The notes under the pieces were generated by a model. It was not told the origin of the DNA and did no database searches. It worked only from the letters and a program-made list of their open reading frames with translations. A program made the position numbers and the translations under genes. A stretch of DNA of 64,000 bases from Enterobacteriaceae bacterium RIT691. GTDB taxonomy: Bacteria > Pseudomonadota > Gammaproteobacteria > Enterobacterales > Enterobacteriaceae. How positions within the stretch are numbered: the first letter of the stretch is position 1; every line of letters begins with the position of its first letter. Where the stretch lies: assembly GCA_009668205.1 (NCBI GenBank), contig WJYM01000001.1, positions 248,001 to 312,000 on the forward strand, read 5' to 3'. Shown piece by piece: positions 51,133-63,660 of this stretch.

Positions 51133-54100
51133 ATGAAAAGAATGTTAATCAACGCCACTCAGCAAGAAGAGTTGCGTGTCGCCCTTGTTGATGGGCAGCG
51201 TCTGTACGATCTGGATATTGAAAGCCCAGGCCACGAACAGAAAAAAGCGAACATCTACAAAGGCAAAATTACCCGTATAGAACCCAGCCTTGAAGCCGCA
51301 TTCGTAGATTACGGTGCTGAGCGTCACGGTTTCCTTCCTCTTAAAGAAATCGCCCGCGAATACTTCCCGTCAAACTACAATGCGCATGGCCGCCCGAACA
51401 TCAAAGATGTTCTGCGCGAAGGCCAGGAAGTCATTGTACAGATTGATAAAGAAGAGCGCGGCAACAAAGGTGCGGCACTGACCACCTTTATCAGCCTTGC
51501 CGGTAGCTATCTGGTGCTGATGCCAAACAACCCTCGTGCCGGTGGTATCTCTCGCCGCATCGAAGGTGACGACCGTACTGAATTGAAAGAAGCGCTTTCC
51601 AGCCTGCAGCTGCCAGACGGCATGGGCCTGATTGTGCGCACCGCAGGCGTAGGCAAATCTGCCGAAGCGCTGCAGTGGGACCTGAGCTTCCGTCTGAAGC
51701 ACTGGGAAGCGATTCAGAAAGCGTCTGAAAGCCGCCCTGCCCCGTTCCTGATCCACCAGGAAAGCAACGTTATCGTACGTGCTTTCCGTGACTACCTGCG
51801 CCAGGACATCGGCGAAATCCTGATCGACAATCCAAAAGTGCTGGAGCTGGCTCGCCAGCATATCTCTGCGCTGGGTCGTCCGGATTTCAGCAGCAAAATT
51901 AAGCTCTACACCGGTGAAATTCCGCTGTTCAGCCACTACCAGATCGAATCGCAGATTGAATCCGCTTTCCAGCGTGAAGTGCGCCTGCCGTCAGGCGGTT
52001 CTATCGTTATCGACAGCACCGAAGCTCTGACCGCTATCGACATCAACTCCGCGCGTGCAACCCGCGGCGGCGATATCGAAGAAACGGCCTTCAACACCAA
52101 CCTGGAAGCGGCCGATGAAATCGCCCGTCAGCTGCGCCTGCGTGACCTCGGCGGCCTGATTGTTATCGACTTCATCGATATGACCCCGGTTCGCCACCAG
52201 CGTGCGGTTGAAAACCGCCTGCGTGAAGCAGTGCGCCAGGACAGAGCCCGTATTCAAATCAGCCATATTTCCCGCTTCGGCCTGCTGGAAATGTCTCGTC
52301 AGCGCCTGAGCCCGTCACTGGGTGAATCCACCCATCACGTGTGCCCACGCTGTACCGGTACCGGCACCATCCGTGACAACGAATCTCTGTCACTCTCCAT
52401 TCTGCGTCTGATTGAAGAAGAAGCGCTGAAAGAGAACACTCAGGAAGTGCACGCCATTGTTCCGGTTCAGGTCGCATCATACCTGCTGAACGAAAAACGT
52501 GCAGCGATCAGCGCTATCGAAACCCGTCAGGGTGGCGTTCGCGTGATTGTGGTGCCGAACGACCAGATGGAAACCCCGCATTACTCTGTACTGCGCGTGC
52601 GTAAAGGCGAAGAGACTCAGACCCTGAGCTACCTGCTGCCTAAACTGCATGAAGAAGAGATGGCGCTGCCGTCTGAAGAAGAACCTGCAGAACGTAAGCG
52701 TCCTGAGCAGCCTGCTCTGGCCACTTTCGTGATGCCTGATGCACCGCCTGCACCTGTTGCTGAAGCTGCAAAAGCCGTCGTTGCTGAAGCGCCAAAAGCC
52801 ACACCGGTGGCTTCTGAGCCAGGTCTGGTTTCCCGTTTCTTCTCCGCACTGAAGAAAATGTTCAGTGGTGCCGAAGAAGTGGTCACCGAGCCGCAGCCGG
52901 TTCAGAAAGAAGAGAAGCCAGAGCGTCAGCAGGATCGTCGCCGTTCTCGTCAGTCTAATAACCGCCGTGACCGCAACGATCGCGATCGCAACGACCGTCG
53001 TGATAACCGCGATAACCGTGGTGAACGTGGCGACCGTGACAACCGCAATGATCGTAACGACCGTAACGACAACAACGAAACTCGTGAAGAGAATCGTCGT
53101 AACCGCCGTGACAAACAGCAGCAGAATGGTGAAACTCGCGAATCACGCCAGCAGAACGTAGCGGAAGAGACCGATAAGTCCAAAAACCGTGACGAGCAGC
53201 AGCCGCGCCGCGAACGTAATCGCCGTCGTAACAACAGCGATGAAAAGCGCCAGGCTCAGCAGGACGTTAAAGTCCAGAGCCCTGAAGAACAACCGGCTCA
53301 GGAAACCGAGCAGGAAGAGCGCGTTCAAACCCTGCCTCGTCGCAAGCCACGTAACCTGTCGCAGAAAGTCCGTTTCGAATCGGCTGCAGACGTAGCCGAA
53401 GCCGCGGCAGTTGCTGCTCCGGTTGTTGCTGCACCATCTCAGCGTACTGACCTCGCGAAAGTGGATCTGCCAGCGGTTATCGATACCCCTGCGGAAGAAG
53501 ATAACGCTGAAGGTCGCGAAACTGCCGGCATGCCGCGTCGCTCACGTCGTTCTCCGCGCCATCTGCGCGTAAGCGGCCAGCGTCGTCGTCGCTACCGTGA
53601 CGAGCGTTACCCGACTCAGTCTCCGATGCCACTGGCGATTGCCTGTGCGTCCCCGGAAATGGCTTCAGGTAAAGTGTGGATCAGCTATCCGGTTGCCCGC
53701 CCTCAGGAACCGCAGGTTGAAGAAACCCGTGAGCAGCACATCGCTCAGCCGGTTGAAGCCGCTGTGCAGAACATCGCGCCTGTCGACGTTGTGGCTGAGC
53801 CAACCGTCGCTCCAGTGGCCGCACAACCTGAAGTGACGGTTGAAGAAGCTGCCGTGGTCGTCGAACCACAGCCAGTACAGGCTGAGCCAGCAGCACCGGC
53901 GGTTGAGACTGCGCATCCTGAAGTGATTGCCACCCCGGTTGCTGAGCAGCCTCAGGTTATCGCCGCAGAAGATACTGTCGTGGCTGAAACAACAGCGGAA
54001 GAAGCCGTTTCGGCAGTCGCTGAGGTGGTCGCACCGCAGCCGGTTGTTGAGGCAGCGCCTGTCGCGGTGGTTCAGCCAGCAGCAAAACCTGCTGTCGTTG

Positions 54101-54297
54101 AATCCGCGCCTGTTGTTCACCCACATGCCACTGCGCCAATGACCCGTGCACCAGCACCGGATTATGTGCCAGAAGCACCGCGTCAGAGCGACTGGGTACG
54201 CCCGGAGTTCGCATTCGACGGTAAAGGCTCTGCGGGTGGTCACAGTGCAACGCACACCGCTACTGCAGGTCCGACTCGTCCTCAGTCCGCTGAGTAA
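51133..54297 (+). CDS. rne: Ribonuclease E
   Basis: Essential endoribonuclease and degradosome scaffold, 1054 residues. N-terminal catalytic half: S1 domain (about 35-125), active-site Asp residues in [16 protein letters not shown] and [11 protein letters not shown], zinc-link CPRCTGTG. The C-terminal half starts near residue 520: a membrane-targeting amphipathic helix ([16 protein letters not shown]), an Arg/Asn/Asp-rich RNA-binding segment (long runs of NDRNDR type), a second Arg-rich block, then a Pro/Ala/Val/Glu-rich tail ending in [13 protein letters not shown] and the PNPase-binding region. Length is close to E. coli (1061). Confidence 0.98.
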   Translation: MKRMLINATQQEELRVALVDGQRLYDLDIESPGHEQKKANIYKGKITRIEPSLEAAFVDYGAERHGFLPLKEIAREYFPSNYNAHGRPNIKDVLREGQEVIVQIDKEERGNKGAALTTFISLAGSYLVLMPNNPRAGGISRRIEGDDRTELKEALSSLQLPDGMGLIVRTAGVGKSAEALQWDLSFRLKHWEAIQKASESRPAPFLIHQESNVIVRAFRDYLRQDIGEILIDNPKVLELARQHISALGRPDFSSKIKLYTGEIPLFSHYQIESQIESAFQREVRLPSGGSIVIDSTEALTAIDINSARATRGGDIEETAFNTNLEAADEIARQLRLRDLGGLIVIDFIDMTPVRHQRAVENRLREAVRQDRARIQISHISRFGLLEMSRQRLSPSLGESTHHVCPRCTGTGTIRDNESLSLSILRLIEEEALKENTQEVHAIVPVQVASYLLNEKRAAISAIETRQGGVRVIVVPNDQMETPHYSVLRVRKGEETQTLSYLLPKLHEEEMALPSEEEPAERKRPEQPALATFVMPDAPPAPVAEAAKAVVAEAPKATPVASEPGLVSRFFSALKKMFSGAEEVVTEPQPVQKEEKPERQQDRRRSRQSNNRRDRNDRDRNDRRDNRDNRGERGDRDNRNDRNDRNDNNETREENRRNRRDKQQQNGETRESRQQNVAEETDKSKNRDEQQPRRERNRRRNNSDEKRQAQQDVKVQSPEEQPAQETEQEERVQTLPRRKPRNLSQKVRFESAADVAEAAAVAAPVVAAPSQRTDLAKVDLPAVIDTPAEEDNAEGRETAGMPRRSRRSPRHLRVSGQRRRRYRDERYPTQSPMPLAIACASPEMASGKVWISYPVARPQEPQVEETREQHIAQPVEAAVQNIAPVDVVAEPTVAPVAAQPEVTVEEAAVVVEPQPVQAEPAAPAVETAHPEVIATPVAEQPQVIAAEDTVVAETTAEEAVSAVAEVVAPQPVVEAAPVAVVQPAAKPAVVESAPVVHPHATAPMTRAPAPDYVPEAPRQSDWVRPEFAFDGKGSAGGHSATHTATAGPTRPQSAE

Positions 54298-54318
54298 CAG
54301 CACGGATATCCGACTGAT

Positions 54319-54347
54319 AAAAACCGCCTTCGGGCGGTTTTTTTTTG
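54319..54347 (+). terminator. Rho-independent terminator of rne
   Basis: Stem AAACCGCC / GGCGGTTT (54321-54328 with 54333-54340), then a run of T, 21 bases after the rne stop. Confidence 0.9.
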
Positions 54348-54507
54348 CCTGTGCGCCGGGCCAACATGCCGCACCCATATCTCGCCTCGCCCTGGCAATT
54401 CTCTCACCCAGAACGGACTGATGGCGACATCATTGCGCCTTGCAGGCCCGCTTCCTTCATGCGGCATAAATGCACGCTGGATGTACCGGTCATGAATATC
54501 ACAGGAA

Positions 54508-54541
54508 TAAAAAAACCCGCGCCGGGGTGAGTGGCGCGGGC
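54508..54541 (-). terminator. Rho-independent terminator of flgKL
   Basis: Stem CCCGCGCC / GGCGCGGG (54516-54523 with 54533-54540), with an A run on the plus-strand left side that becomes a U run after flgL. Confidence 0.85.
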
Positions 54542-54587
54542 ACAGAGAACCTGGCCCTTTCACGCCAGGTGCTAAAAATGAATAAGA

Positions 54588-55538
54588 TTATTTATTCAAC
54601 TGGAACAGGGACATCCCCTGCATATCGGTAAAGGCTTTATAAGAAGCCTGCAGCGCAGCCTGCTGCATGGTGTAGTTGGAAATGGTTGAGTTCCAGTCCA
54701 CGTCGACCAGGTCGCTCATCTGCTGGGTCTGGCTCAGTTTCCGGTCATCACCCAGCGCATCGAGTTTGTCCAGCTCGTTAAGCTGTGTGCCCACTTCCGC
54801 ACGGACGCTCAGCACATTGTTCAACGAGTTACGCAGGCCACGGTTGGTTACATCGATGGTGTCTTGTGCCGCCGCCTTTAGCGTCTCATCATCACCGACG
54901 GGGTTTTTCAACGCGGTGATAGCATCATCCAAGAGCTGGAAGACATTGGGATTTGGCTTTGAATTGTCCGGGTTAGTGACCGCATTACTGGTCACTGATG
55001 CAAAAATCTTATCCCCGGTGTGGCCGATGACCATGGTACGGGAAGAATCCACCTGCTGTTCCACGTTGGTGCTGCCGCCTTTGTAATCGCCATTGGCTGC
55101 AAACGGTGCGCTGTCGGTCTTGTAACCGGCAAACATATATCGCCCATTACCATCCTGGCTGTTGGCCAGGTTCATCAGCTGATCGCGGATCCCCTGCAAA
55201 TCCGTCGCCAAAGAAGCACGGTCATCGTCACTCAGCGTACCATTGCCCGCATAGACAATTTTTTCCTGGGCTGACTGAATAGCAGTGGTCACGGTGGAGA
55301 GCGTGTTCTCCTCCTGGGAAATACGCTGGGTAGCAAAGCTGCGTGCTGTGGCGAACTGGCTTGTCTGCGACTGTGCCTCTGAGAGCACCACGGCCTGCGA
55401 AGCGGCAATCGGATCGTCTGACGGGCGGTTCACGCGCAGACCGGTGGACATCTGCTCGCCGTACTTCAGCCATGTAGACTGAGAGTCCGTGATCCCACGC
55501 ATGTTCTGCTGATACATCATTAAAGTACTGATACGCAT
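54588..55538 (-). CDS. flgL: Flagellar hook-filament junction protein FlgL (HAP3)
   Basis: 316-residue hook-associated protein linking FlgK to the flagellin filament. The flagellin-like N-terminus (MRISTLMMYQQNMRGITDSQ) and C-terminus (helices ending TDMQGMSLFQLNK) form the coiled-coil core. It follows flgK by 13 bases and shares its sigma-28 promoter. Confidence 0.96.
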   Translation of the reverse strand: MRISTLMMYQQNMRGITDSQSTWLKYGEQMSTGLRVNRPSDDPIAASQAVVLSEAQSQTSQFATARSFATQRISQEENTLSTVTTAIQSAQEKIVYAGNGTLSDDDRASLATDLQGIRDQLMNLANSQDGNGRYMFAGYKTDSAPFAANGDYKGGSTNVEQQVDSSRTMVIGHTGDKIFASVTSNAVTNPDNSKPNPNVFQLLDDAITALKNPVGDDETLKAAAQDTIDVTNRGLRNSLNNVLSVRAEVGTQLNELDKLDALGDDRKLSQTQQMSDLVDVDWNSTISNYTMQQAALQASYKAFTDMQGMSLFQLNK

Positions 55539-55551
55539 GAGTTACGGCTCC

Positions 55552-57204
55552 TTAGCGAATATTGATAATGGCATCGAACAGCGTACTGGCCGTCTGCATC
55601 ACCTGGGCATTGGCCAGATAATACTGCTGGAACAACTGCAGGTTGCCGTACTCTTCATCAAGGTTTACGCCGGAAATCGACTGCTGCTGTTTGGTCAGTT
55701 GAGTGACGACATTGCCTTGCGTGGTGCTGCTGGTTTCAAGGTTCGAGGTTTTATTGCCCACGTCGCTGACCAGCGCGGCATACGCATCGTTGAAGGTCTT
55801 ATTGCCACCCACCAGCTTGCTGTTTTGCAGATCCAGCAGCGCCTGGCCGTTACGGTTATCGCTTTCGCCCGTCTGCGTATCGTCAACGCCCATCGCAATC
55901 TTTGCCGGGTCGGTGATTGCCACGCTCATATTGACGATGGCATTGGCCACGGGCTTCACGGTGAAGCTGTCATTTGGCTTTATCGTTCCACTGCTTATTT
56001 TGACGCTCAACCCGTCAAACAGCAGGCTGCCATCATTAGGGTCGGTATTCACAGTCACTTTGGTATTGTCTGACAGGCGGGTCACATTCCAGGCCGAGCC
56101 ATCCCAACTGACTTTGTAGTCGGTCGCCTGCACCTGGGTGCTGTCAGTGATCGTCGCACCCAGCGTCGCCGTGCCGGTATTTTTGCTATTGCTAAGGACA
56201 GCAGGTTTACCGATAGTGAAAATATCACCGCCGGGGGTGCCATTGTCATCCACTACACCCGCCGCATTCTGCTTGTTAAACGCATCAGCAAAGGCCTGAG
56301 CCATCTGGTTCAGGCTGTTGCGGGTCTGGTCCAGATCCTGAGAGCGGAAGGTCAGCAGGCCGCCCAAAGAGCCGGTGGTCAGCTGCTTTTCCGGGATTTC
56401 AATATTGCCCGCGACCTTATCGACATAGGCCACAGTGGTACGAGAAGGATCCGCGCTGCTCGGGACAGCGGCCAGCTGGTGCGCGGTACTGCCCTGCACC
56501 AGGCTGTAACCATTGGCCATCGTGATGTTATACGTGCCACCGTCCTGAATGTTGACTTCCACGCCGACAATCTGGTTGAGCTGGCTGACTAACTGGTCAC
56601 GCTGATCGAGCAAATCGTTCGGCGATGCTCCCGCGCCGACGCCGGTCAGTTTAGAAATCTTGTCATTCAGGGTGGCAATCTGCTGCGAATAGTTGTTGAT
56701 CTGGGAAACGCTTGAGGCAATCGCGCCATTAACCTGCTTGTCCTGATCGCGCAGATACTGATCTGTGGTTTTAAACTGGTTTACCAACCCTTGCGCTTTG
56801 CCCAGAACGGACTGGCGTGCCGCCGGATCTTCGGCGTTGCTGACCAGCGTTTGCAGGCTGGAGAAGAAATCCTGCAGGGTGGCAGAAATAGAGTTGGTGG
56901 TATCCGAAAGCATGTCGTCGATTTTCGACATCTGCTGATAGCGTGTTGTCAGCCCGCTGCTTTGGTTTTGCGCCGCATTCAACTGATTGGTAATGAACGC
57001 ATTATATTCGCGCTGAACGCCGGAAACATAGGCTCCATTGCCCACCCAACCGCCCGCGCCCAGCGTGCTGTTGGCCGCAGAAAGGATCGTCGTCTGGCGG
57101 GTGTAGCCGGACACGTTATAACTGGCAATGTTATTGCTGACGGTGTTCAGTGCCGCCTGGGCTGCGCCCAATCCGCTCATTGCACTATTGATTAAACTGG
57201 CCAT
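55552..57204 (-). CDS. flgK: Flagellar hook-filament junction protein FlgK (HAP1)
   Basis: 550-residue hook-associated protein placed on the finished hook. The N-terminal rod-type motif LGAAQAALNTVSNNIASYNV and the C-terminal GVNLDEEYGNLQLFQQYYLANAQ are family signatures. A sigma-28 promoter lies 43 bases upstream, separating flgKL timing from the flgB-J operon. Confidence 0.97.
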   Translation of the reverse strand: MASLINSAMSGLGAAQAALNTVSNNIASYNVSGYTRQTTILSAANSTLGAGGWVGNGAYVSGVQREYNAFITNQLNAAQNQSSGLTTRYQQMSKIDDMLSDTTNSISATLQDFFSSLQTLVSNAEDPAARQSVLGKAQGLVNQFKTTDQYLRDQDKQVNGAIASSVSQINNYSQQIATLNDKISKLTGVGAGASPNDLLDQRDQLVSQLNQIVGVEVNIQDGGTYNITMANGYSLVQGSTAHQLAAVPSSADPSRTTVAYVDKVAGNIEIPEKQLTTGSLGGLLTFRSQDLDQTRNSLNQMAQAFADAFNKQNAAGVVDDNGTPGGDIFTIGKPAVLSNSKNTGTATLGATITDSTQVQATDYKVSWDGSAWNVTRLSDNTKVTVNTDPNDGSLLFDGLSVKISSGTIKPNDSFTVKPVANAIVNMSVAITDPAKIAMGVDDTQTGESDNRNGQALLDLQNSKLVGGNKTFNDAYAALVSDVGNKTSNLETSSTTQGNVVTQLTKQQQSISGVNLDEEYGNLQLFQQYYLANAQVMQTASTLFDAIINIR

Positions 57205-57246
57205 GGAGGTTCCTTTATTCTTTTAAGACACGAGTCCTGACGAAGA

Positions 57247-57273
57247 TTATCGGCACACAGCGCCTGAACTTGA
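57247..57273 (-). promoter_or_regulatory. Sigma-28 (FliA) promoter of flgKL
   Basis: The minus strand reads TCAAGTTC, 11 bases, then GCCGATAA, against the consensus TAAAGTTT-N11-GCCGATAA. The -10 part is perfect and spacing is exact; it lies just before flgK. Confidence 0.9.
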
Positions 57274-57279
57274 GCGGTT

Positions 57280-58233
57280 TCAGAACAGATTTTCGATATC
57301 GTTACTGTAGGCTTTGCTGACCTTTTCACTCATCCCTTTCAGCTGTTGGATCATGCTGGTGAGCTTACGGGCATAGTTAGGATCCGTCGCATAGCCAGCA
57401 TTTTGCAGCGCCTGTGCCCCCTGCTCTGGCGTCACCGCTTTGGTGACGGCGGCATAGCGCGGGTTGCGGGTCAACAGACCCACATAGTCAGAGAGCGCAT
57501 CCAGATAAGAGCTGTAGACGCGGAAGCGGGCCTTCACTTTCTTCATCTCACCGTTTTCATACTCGGTGGTGGTGATTTCGGTGGTTTTGCCTTTCCAGTC
57601 TGATGACGCTTTAACGCCAAACAGGTTAAAGCTGGGTTCGCCATTCGCGCCACGAATCTGGCGTTGTCCCCAGCCTGACTCCAGCGCCGCCTGAGCGAGG
57701 ATCAAGTGATGCGGGATACCACTTTGCTCGCTGGCGAGCTTCGCCGGGAGTGAAAGTTGTGCCAGGAAGTCGCTGCTGTCGCCCGGCACATCGCTGACAT
57801 CGGACGCCGCGGGCGCTTTTGGCATCGCTTTGCGCACCATCTGCGTCAGCGCCGAGTTCTGATAGCTGGTGACCGTTTGCAGATCAAACTTCAGCGGCAC
57901 CTGCGCCGGGGCGTCCTTGACGTTGCCCTGCGCGGCGGCCATCTGTTTCACCATCTCGTCGGCCAGCCCCAGTCCTTTGCCCGCCGTCATCTGTTGGGCA
58001 ATTTGCTGATCGTACATACTGGTGTAGAGCCGCGTCTGATCGCTGCTGAACATCCCGTCTTTTGGCAGGGTTTCGCGCATGCTTTTCAGCATCATCTGCA
58101 CGAACATTCCTTCCATCTGGCGGGCCACCGGTCGCAGGTTCGCCTGAGGATCCTGGCCCGCTTTGATTTTCAGTTCATTCAGCGACTGCGCATCCCAGGC
58201 CGCGCTCGCTGTCAGTTTGCTGTCACCCAGCAT
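57280..58233 (-). CDS. flgJ: Flagellar rod cap/peptidoglycan hydrolase FlgJ
   Basis: 317-residue two-domain protein. The N-terminal half (LRPVARQMEGMFVQMMLKSM) caps the growing rod; the C-terminal half is a glucosaminidase with the catalytic Glu in LAQAALESGWGQRQI, which opens the peptidoglycan for the rod. A Pro/Ala/Asp linker joins them. Its ATG overlaps the flgI stop by one base. Confidence 0.96.
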   Translation of the reverse strand: MLGDSKLTASAAWDAQSLNELKIKAGQDPQANLRPVARQMEGMFVQMMLKSMRETLPKDGMFSSDQTRLYTSMYDQQIAQQMTAGKGLGLADEMVKQMAAAQGNVKDAPAQVPLKFDLQTVTSYQNSALTQMVRKAMPKAPAASDVSDVPGDSSDFLAQLSLPAKLASEQSGIPHHLILAQAALESGWGQRQIRGANGEPSFNLFGVKASSDWKGKTTEITTTEYENGEMKKVKARFRVYSSYLDALSDYVGLLTRNPRYAAVTKAVTPEQGAQALQNAGYATDPNYARKLTSMIQQLKGMSEKVSKAYSNDIENLF

Positions 58234-59330
58234 CAGATGATTTCCACTTTGGCACGCAGGCAGCCTGCGGTCTGCATCGATTGCAGAATCGACATCAGTT
58301 CCAGCGGTGAAGCGCCTAACGCATTCAAGGCCCGAACCACATTGTTCAGGTTGGCGCTGGAACGCACGCTCTGGATAGCCCCGCCGCTCTGGCGTAAATC
58401 GATTTGTGTCTGCGGTGTGACCACCGTCGAACCGCCCGCAAACGGCGTATCCGGCTGGCTGACCTGCGCGGAACGGTTAACCGTTACCGACAGATTGCCC
58501 TGAGCCACGGCACAGTTATCGAGGGTGACCTCGCGGTTCATTACCACCGAACCGGTACGGGAGTTGATGATCACCTTCGCATCCTGCGGTGTCACACCCA
58601 CTTCGAGGTTTTGAATGTCTGCCAGCATACGCACCTGGCTGGTGCCGCCGCTGGAGCCGCGAATCTGTACGGTACGGGCATCCAGCGCCGTCGCCATCCC
58701 AAAACCGCCACGGCGGTTGATGGTGTCGGCAATTTGCTGCGCCATACCGAAATCATCTTCATTGAGCTGCAGATTGATGGTGTTACCGGCGCCGAACTGA
58801 CTTGGCAGCTCACGCTCAATGGTTGCCCCGCCGGTGATACGGCCACCGTTTAGCTGGTTTACCTGCACGCTGCTACCGCCTGCAGATGCCCCCGCACCGC
58901 CGACCAGAATGTTACCCTGGGCCAGCGCGTAGATCTGGCTGTCGACCCCTTTCAGCGGGGTCATTAACAGCGTGCCGCCGCGCAGGCTTTTGGCGTTACC
59001 CATGGAAGAGACCACCACATCGATGGTCTGCCCCTGGCGACCAAACGCCGGAAGCTGGGCGGTTACCATGACCGCCGCCACGTTTTTCAGCTGCATATTG
59101 GTCCCTGCCGGTACGGTGATACCCAGCTGGGAGAGCATGTTATTCAACGTCTGAGTCGTGAACGGCGTCTGTGTGGTCTGATCGCCGGTGCCATCAAGCC
59201 CGACCACCAGACCGTAGCCGATGAGGGAGTTTTCCCGCACGCCCTGCACGCTGGTGAGATCGCGAATACGATCGGCCTGAGCGAAACCTGCCACCAGCAC
59301 CAAAGCAATGCCAACCAGGGTTTTAAACAT
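58233..59330 (-). CDS. flgI: Flagellar P-ring protein FlgI
   Basis: 365-residue periplasmic ring protein with a signal peptide ([19 protein letters not shown]). Conserved [27 protein letters not shown] and a C-terminus ending in [17 protein letters not shown]. It forms the peptidoglycan-level bushing around the rod. Confidence 0.97.
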   Translation of the reverse strand: MFKTLVGIALVLVAGFAQADRIRDLTSVQGVRENSLIGYGLVVGLDGTGDQTTQTPFTTQTLNNMLSQLGITVPAGTNMQLKNVAAVMVTAQLPAFGRQGQTIDVVVSSMGNAKSLRGGTLLMTPLKGVDSQIYALAQGNILVGGAGASAGGSSVQVNQLNGGRITGGATIERELPSQFGAGNTINLQLNEDDFGMAQQIADTINRRGGFGMATALDARTVQIRGSSGGTSQVRMLADIQNLEVGVTPQDAKVIINSRTGSVVMNREVTLDNCAVAQGNLSVTVNRSAQVSQPDTPFAGGSTVVTPQTQIDLRQSGGAIQSVRSSANLNNVVRALNALGASPLELMSILQSMQTAGCLRAKVEII

Positions 59331-59341
59331 AGTTCACCTCG

Positions 59342-60040
59342 TTACATCGGCGATAAGTTAAGGAAGAAACGCTGCAGCCAGCCCATGTTCTGCGCTTCAT
59401 TGATGTAGCCGTTGCCGACGTACTCAATGCGTGCATCCGCCACCTGCGTGGACGGTACCGTATTGCTGCCGCTAATGGTGCGTGGGTTAACCACCCCGGA
59501 GAAGCGGATAAACTCGGTGCCCTGGTTGATGGCTATCTGTTTCTCGCCCACCACATGCAGGTTACCGTTGGCCAGCACCTGATCGACAGTGACCGTCAGC
59601 GTGCCGCTAAAGGTGTTGCTGGCATTGGCGCCGCCTTTACCGTTAAAGGAGTTGCCGCCAGAAGCGTCGACATCAGCACGCGCGTTGCCAAACAGCCCTT
59701 CCAGGTAACGCGGCACGGTGCTGAAGCCAAAATTGGTTTTGCCATCGCGGCTGGCATTGGCCGAAGAACTCTTGGACGCGCTGACGTTTTCCTGCAGCTG
59801 GATGGTCAACGTGTCGCCAATATTGCGTGGACGACGATCTTCAAACAGCGGCTGATAACCGTAGTTAATCGGCTGCGCGCTCTGGAAAATTGAGCCATTG
59901 ACCACCGGCACCGGGCCAGGTACAGGCTGCGCACTCGTCGCCCCTTCCACCAGCGGTTTTGAGGGGATCCATGCGCACCCTGCCTGAGTCAGCGCCAGGA
60001 CGACAAAAAACGGATAACGAAACGCGGTGGATTTTTGCAT
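59342..60040 (-). CDS. flgH: Flagellar L-ring lipoprotein FlgH
   Basis: 232-residue outer-membrane lipoprotein with lipobox LTQAGC. Conserved [16 protein letters not shown] and [21 protein letters not shown] start at [11 protein letters not shown] (60040); an upstream in-frame extension of 16 codons overlaps the hairpin region and is unlikely. Confidence 0.96.
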   Translation of the reverse strand: MQKSTAFRYPFFVVLALTQAGCAWIPSKPLVEGATSAQPVPGPVPVVNGSIFQSAQPINYGYQPLFEDRRPRNIGDTLTIQLQENVSASKSSSANASRDGKTNFGFSTVPRYLEGLFGNARADVDASGGNSFNGKGGANASNTFSGTLTVTVDQVLANGNLHVVGEKQIAINQGTEFIRFSGVVNPRTISGSNTVPSTQVADARIEYVGNGYINEAQNMGWLQRFFLNLSPM

Positions 60041-60057
60041 TGCCTTTATCTTCTGAA

Positions 60058-60092
60058 TCAAAAAAATCCGGTGCGGGTTATCCCGCACCGGT
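60058..60092 (-). terminator. Terminator-like hairpin between flgG and flgH
   Basis: Stem CCGGTGCGGG / CCCGCACCGG (60068-60077 with 60082-60091) followed on the minus strand by a run of U. It is inside the flg operon, so it may be leaky or serve mRNA stability. Confidence 0.7.
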
Positions 60093-60098
60093 TAACGT

Positions 60099-61695
<1,597 letters not shown>

Positions 61696-61715
61696 ATAAC
61701 CGTCCCTTCAGGCGC

Positions 61716-62933
61716 TTAGCGCAGGTTAACCAGGGTGTTGAGGATCTGATCCTGGGTTTTGATGGTCTGCGCATTCGACTGATAGTTACGCTGGGCGACA
61801 ATCATATTCACCAGTTCTTTACTCAGGTCGACGTTGGAGGCCTCCAGCGCGCCGTTGGTCAGGGTACCGAAGTTGCCCGTACCGGCGGTGCCCAGCAGCG
61901 CCACGCCTGATGACTGCGTCGCAGACCAGACGTTATCGCCTTCGGACTGCAGGCCTTCGTTGTTGGCAAAGTTAGCCAGCGTGATTTGGCCTAACAGCTG
62001 AGTCTGTTCGTTGGAGTAGTTACCGACCACGGTGCCGTCATCGTTAATCTGGTAGCTCACCAGGTTGCCCGGCTTGTAGCCGTTCTGGTTGGTGGCGACG
62101 ATGTCGTTCGAACCGGTGTTCTGCTGCATGGAGTTGGCAAAGCTGAGGGTGAATGATGCCTGAGTGGCACCGCCCGTCGGCGGGACAGTTCCGGTGGTGA
62201 TATTCTGCGTCAGACCGCCAGTTAACGTCCCGTTAGAATCGAACACCATCGAGGTGCCTTGAACAACCGGCGCCCCTGCTACGCTGCTGTCCTGGGTATA
62301 CACATCCCAGGTATTCGGCGTCGCGCTTTTCACAAAGTAGACGTTCACATCGTGCGAGTTACCCTGTGAGTCAAATACCGTCACCGTCCCTTTTTTATTG
62401 TAGGAATCGGAATCTGTCGGCTTAAACGTCGCATTTGTTGGCTGGGCATCGGATGAGTTCAGGTTAATCTGCATCGACGCCGTCGTGGTGCTTTTTGCCG
62501 CCATCAGGGTGTTCGGAATGCTTAAACCTACCGGGTTAGCGCCCTGCTGAATGGTCGGCGGGGTCCCGGTGGCCGGGTAGCCGGTCAGCTGCAGACCCTG
62601 CATGTTCACCAGATTGCGGTTTTCGTCCAGTTTGAACTGGCCGTTACGGCTGTAATACACGGAACCGTTGCTGTCGGTCAGGCGGAAGAAACCATTCTGA
62701 CTGATAGCCACGTCCAGCGCACGACCGGTGCTGGTGGTGGTACCGTCGTTAAAGTCCTGGGTAATGCCCGCGACTTTGACACCCAGCCCGACTTTGGAAC
62801 CGGCAAACATATCGGCAAAAGAGGCCGTCCCCGCTTTGAAGCCGTAGGTCGCGGAGTTGGCGATGTTGTTACCAATCACATCGAGGTTGGTGGCGGCGGC
62901 GTTCAGGCCGCTGACCGCTTGAGAAAAGGCCAT
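61716..62933 (-). CDS. flgE: Flagellar hook protein FlgE
   Basis: 405-residue hook subunit. N-terminal LNAAATNLDVIGNNIANSAT and C-terminal VDLSKELVNMIVAQRNYQSN are the axial signatures; the large variable middle forms the hook surface. Slightly longer than E. coli FlgE (402). Confidence 0.96.
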   Translation of the reverse strand: MAFSQAVSGLNAAATNLDVIGNNIANSATYGFKAGTASFADMFAGSKVGLGVKVAGITQDFNDGTTTSTGRALDVAISQNGFFRLTDSNGSVYYSRNGQFKLDENRNLVNMQGLQLTGYPATGTPPTIQQGANPVGLSIPNTLMAAKSTTTASMQINLNSSDAQPTNATFKPTDSDSYNKKGTVTVFDSQGNSHDVNVYFVKSATPNTWDVYTQDSSVAGAPVVQGTSMVFDSNGTLTGGLTQNITTGTVPPTGGATQASFTLSFANSMQQNTGSNDIVATNQNGYKPGNLVSYQINDDGTVVGNYSNEQTQLLGQITLANFANNEGLQSEGDNVWSATQSSGVALLGTAGTGNFGTLTNGALEASNVDLSKELVNMIVAQRNYQSNAQTIKTQDQILNTLVNLR

Positions 62934-62953
62934 GTCTTATCTCCTGATAAGGT

Positions 62954-63649
62954 TTAAATAATCTGACGAACTTCGTCGAGCGTGGTGCTACCGTAGGTGC
63001 CGAGATCCAGCAGATTGCCGCTGCTTCCCTTGGTGATACCCTGAACCAGCGCGAACTGCAGCGGCTGCGCAACCAGCTGTGTCCCGTTGGTGCTGGCGGC
63101 AATCGACACGCTGTAAGCGCCATCCGGCGCGGTGGAGCCATCGGCGGCGGTGCCGTCCCAGGTAAAGGTGTGCACACCCGCCGTCTGACTGCCGAGATCC
63201 AGGGTGCGGATCACCTTCCCGCTGCTGTCAGTTATGGTTGCCGTGGCCTTATCTGCGGCCTGAGTCAGTTCAACACCGAACGGCGTGGTGCTTGCCGTAC
63301 CATCGCTGCCCGCCCCTGCCAGCACCACGGAGCCCGGGATCATGACGCCGTGACCAATCAGCGAACTGGCCTGCAGTGACTGGCTGTTATCAATCTGACC
63401 GGAGATAGAACCGAGGGTGGTATTGAGTTTTTCCACCCCGCTGACGGTACTGATTTGCGCCAGCTGTGACGTCAGCTGACTGTTGTCCATCGGGTTGGTG
63501 GGATCCTGGTTTTTCAGTTGAGCCACCAGCAGCGTCAGGAAGCTGCTTTGCAGGTCAGAGGCGCTGCTGCTGGTTAAGTCACCGCTGCTGGTGCTGGTCG
63601 CACTGACACCCGTTGTTGTCGGGTTATTAACATTCACGGCAATAGACAT
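62954..63649 (-). CDS. flgD: Flagellar hook cap protein FlgD
   Basis: 231-residue scaffold for hook assembly, discarded when the hook is finished. The N-terminal SSFLTLLVAQLKNQDPTNPM and the C-terminal Ig-like region (TWDGTAADGSTAPDGAYSVS) are conserved. Confidence 0.95.
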   Translation of the reverse strand: MSIAVNVNNPTTTGVSATSTSSGDLTSSSASDLQSSFLTLLVAQLKNQDPTNPMDNSQLTSQLAQISTVSGVEKLNTTLGSISGQIDNSQSLQASSLIGHGVMIPGSVVLAGAGSDGTASTTPFGVELTQAADKATATITDSSGKVIRTLDLGSQTAGVHTFTWDGTAADGSTAPDGAYSVSIAASTNGTQLVAQPLQFALVQGITKGSSGNLLDLGTYGSTTLDEVRQII

Positions 63650-63660
63650 CAGGTTCTCCG

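Noticed and set aside
52950-53260. Long repetitive stretch resembling a tandem repeat or CRISPR-like array
   Set aside because: It is the Arg/Asn/Asp-rich RNA-binding segment of RNase E, degenerate at the DNA level and with no spacer pattern.
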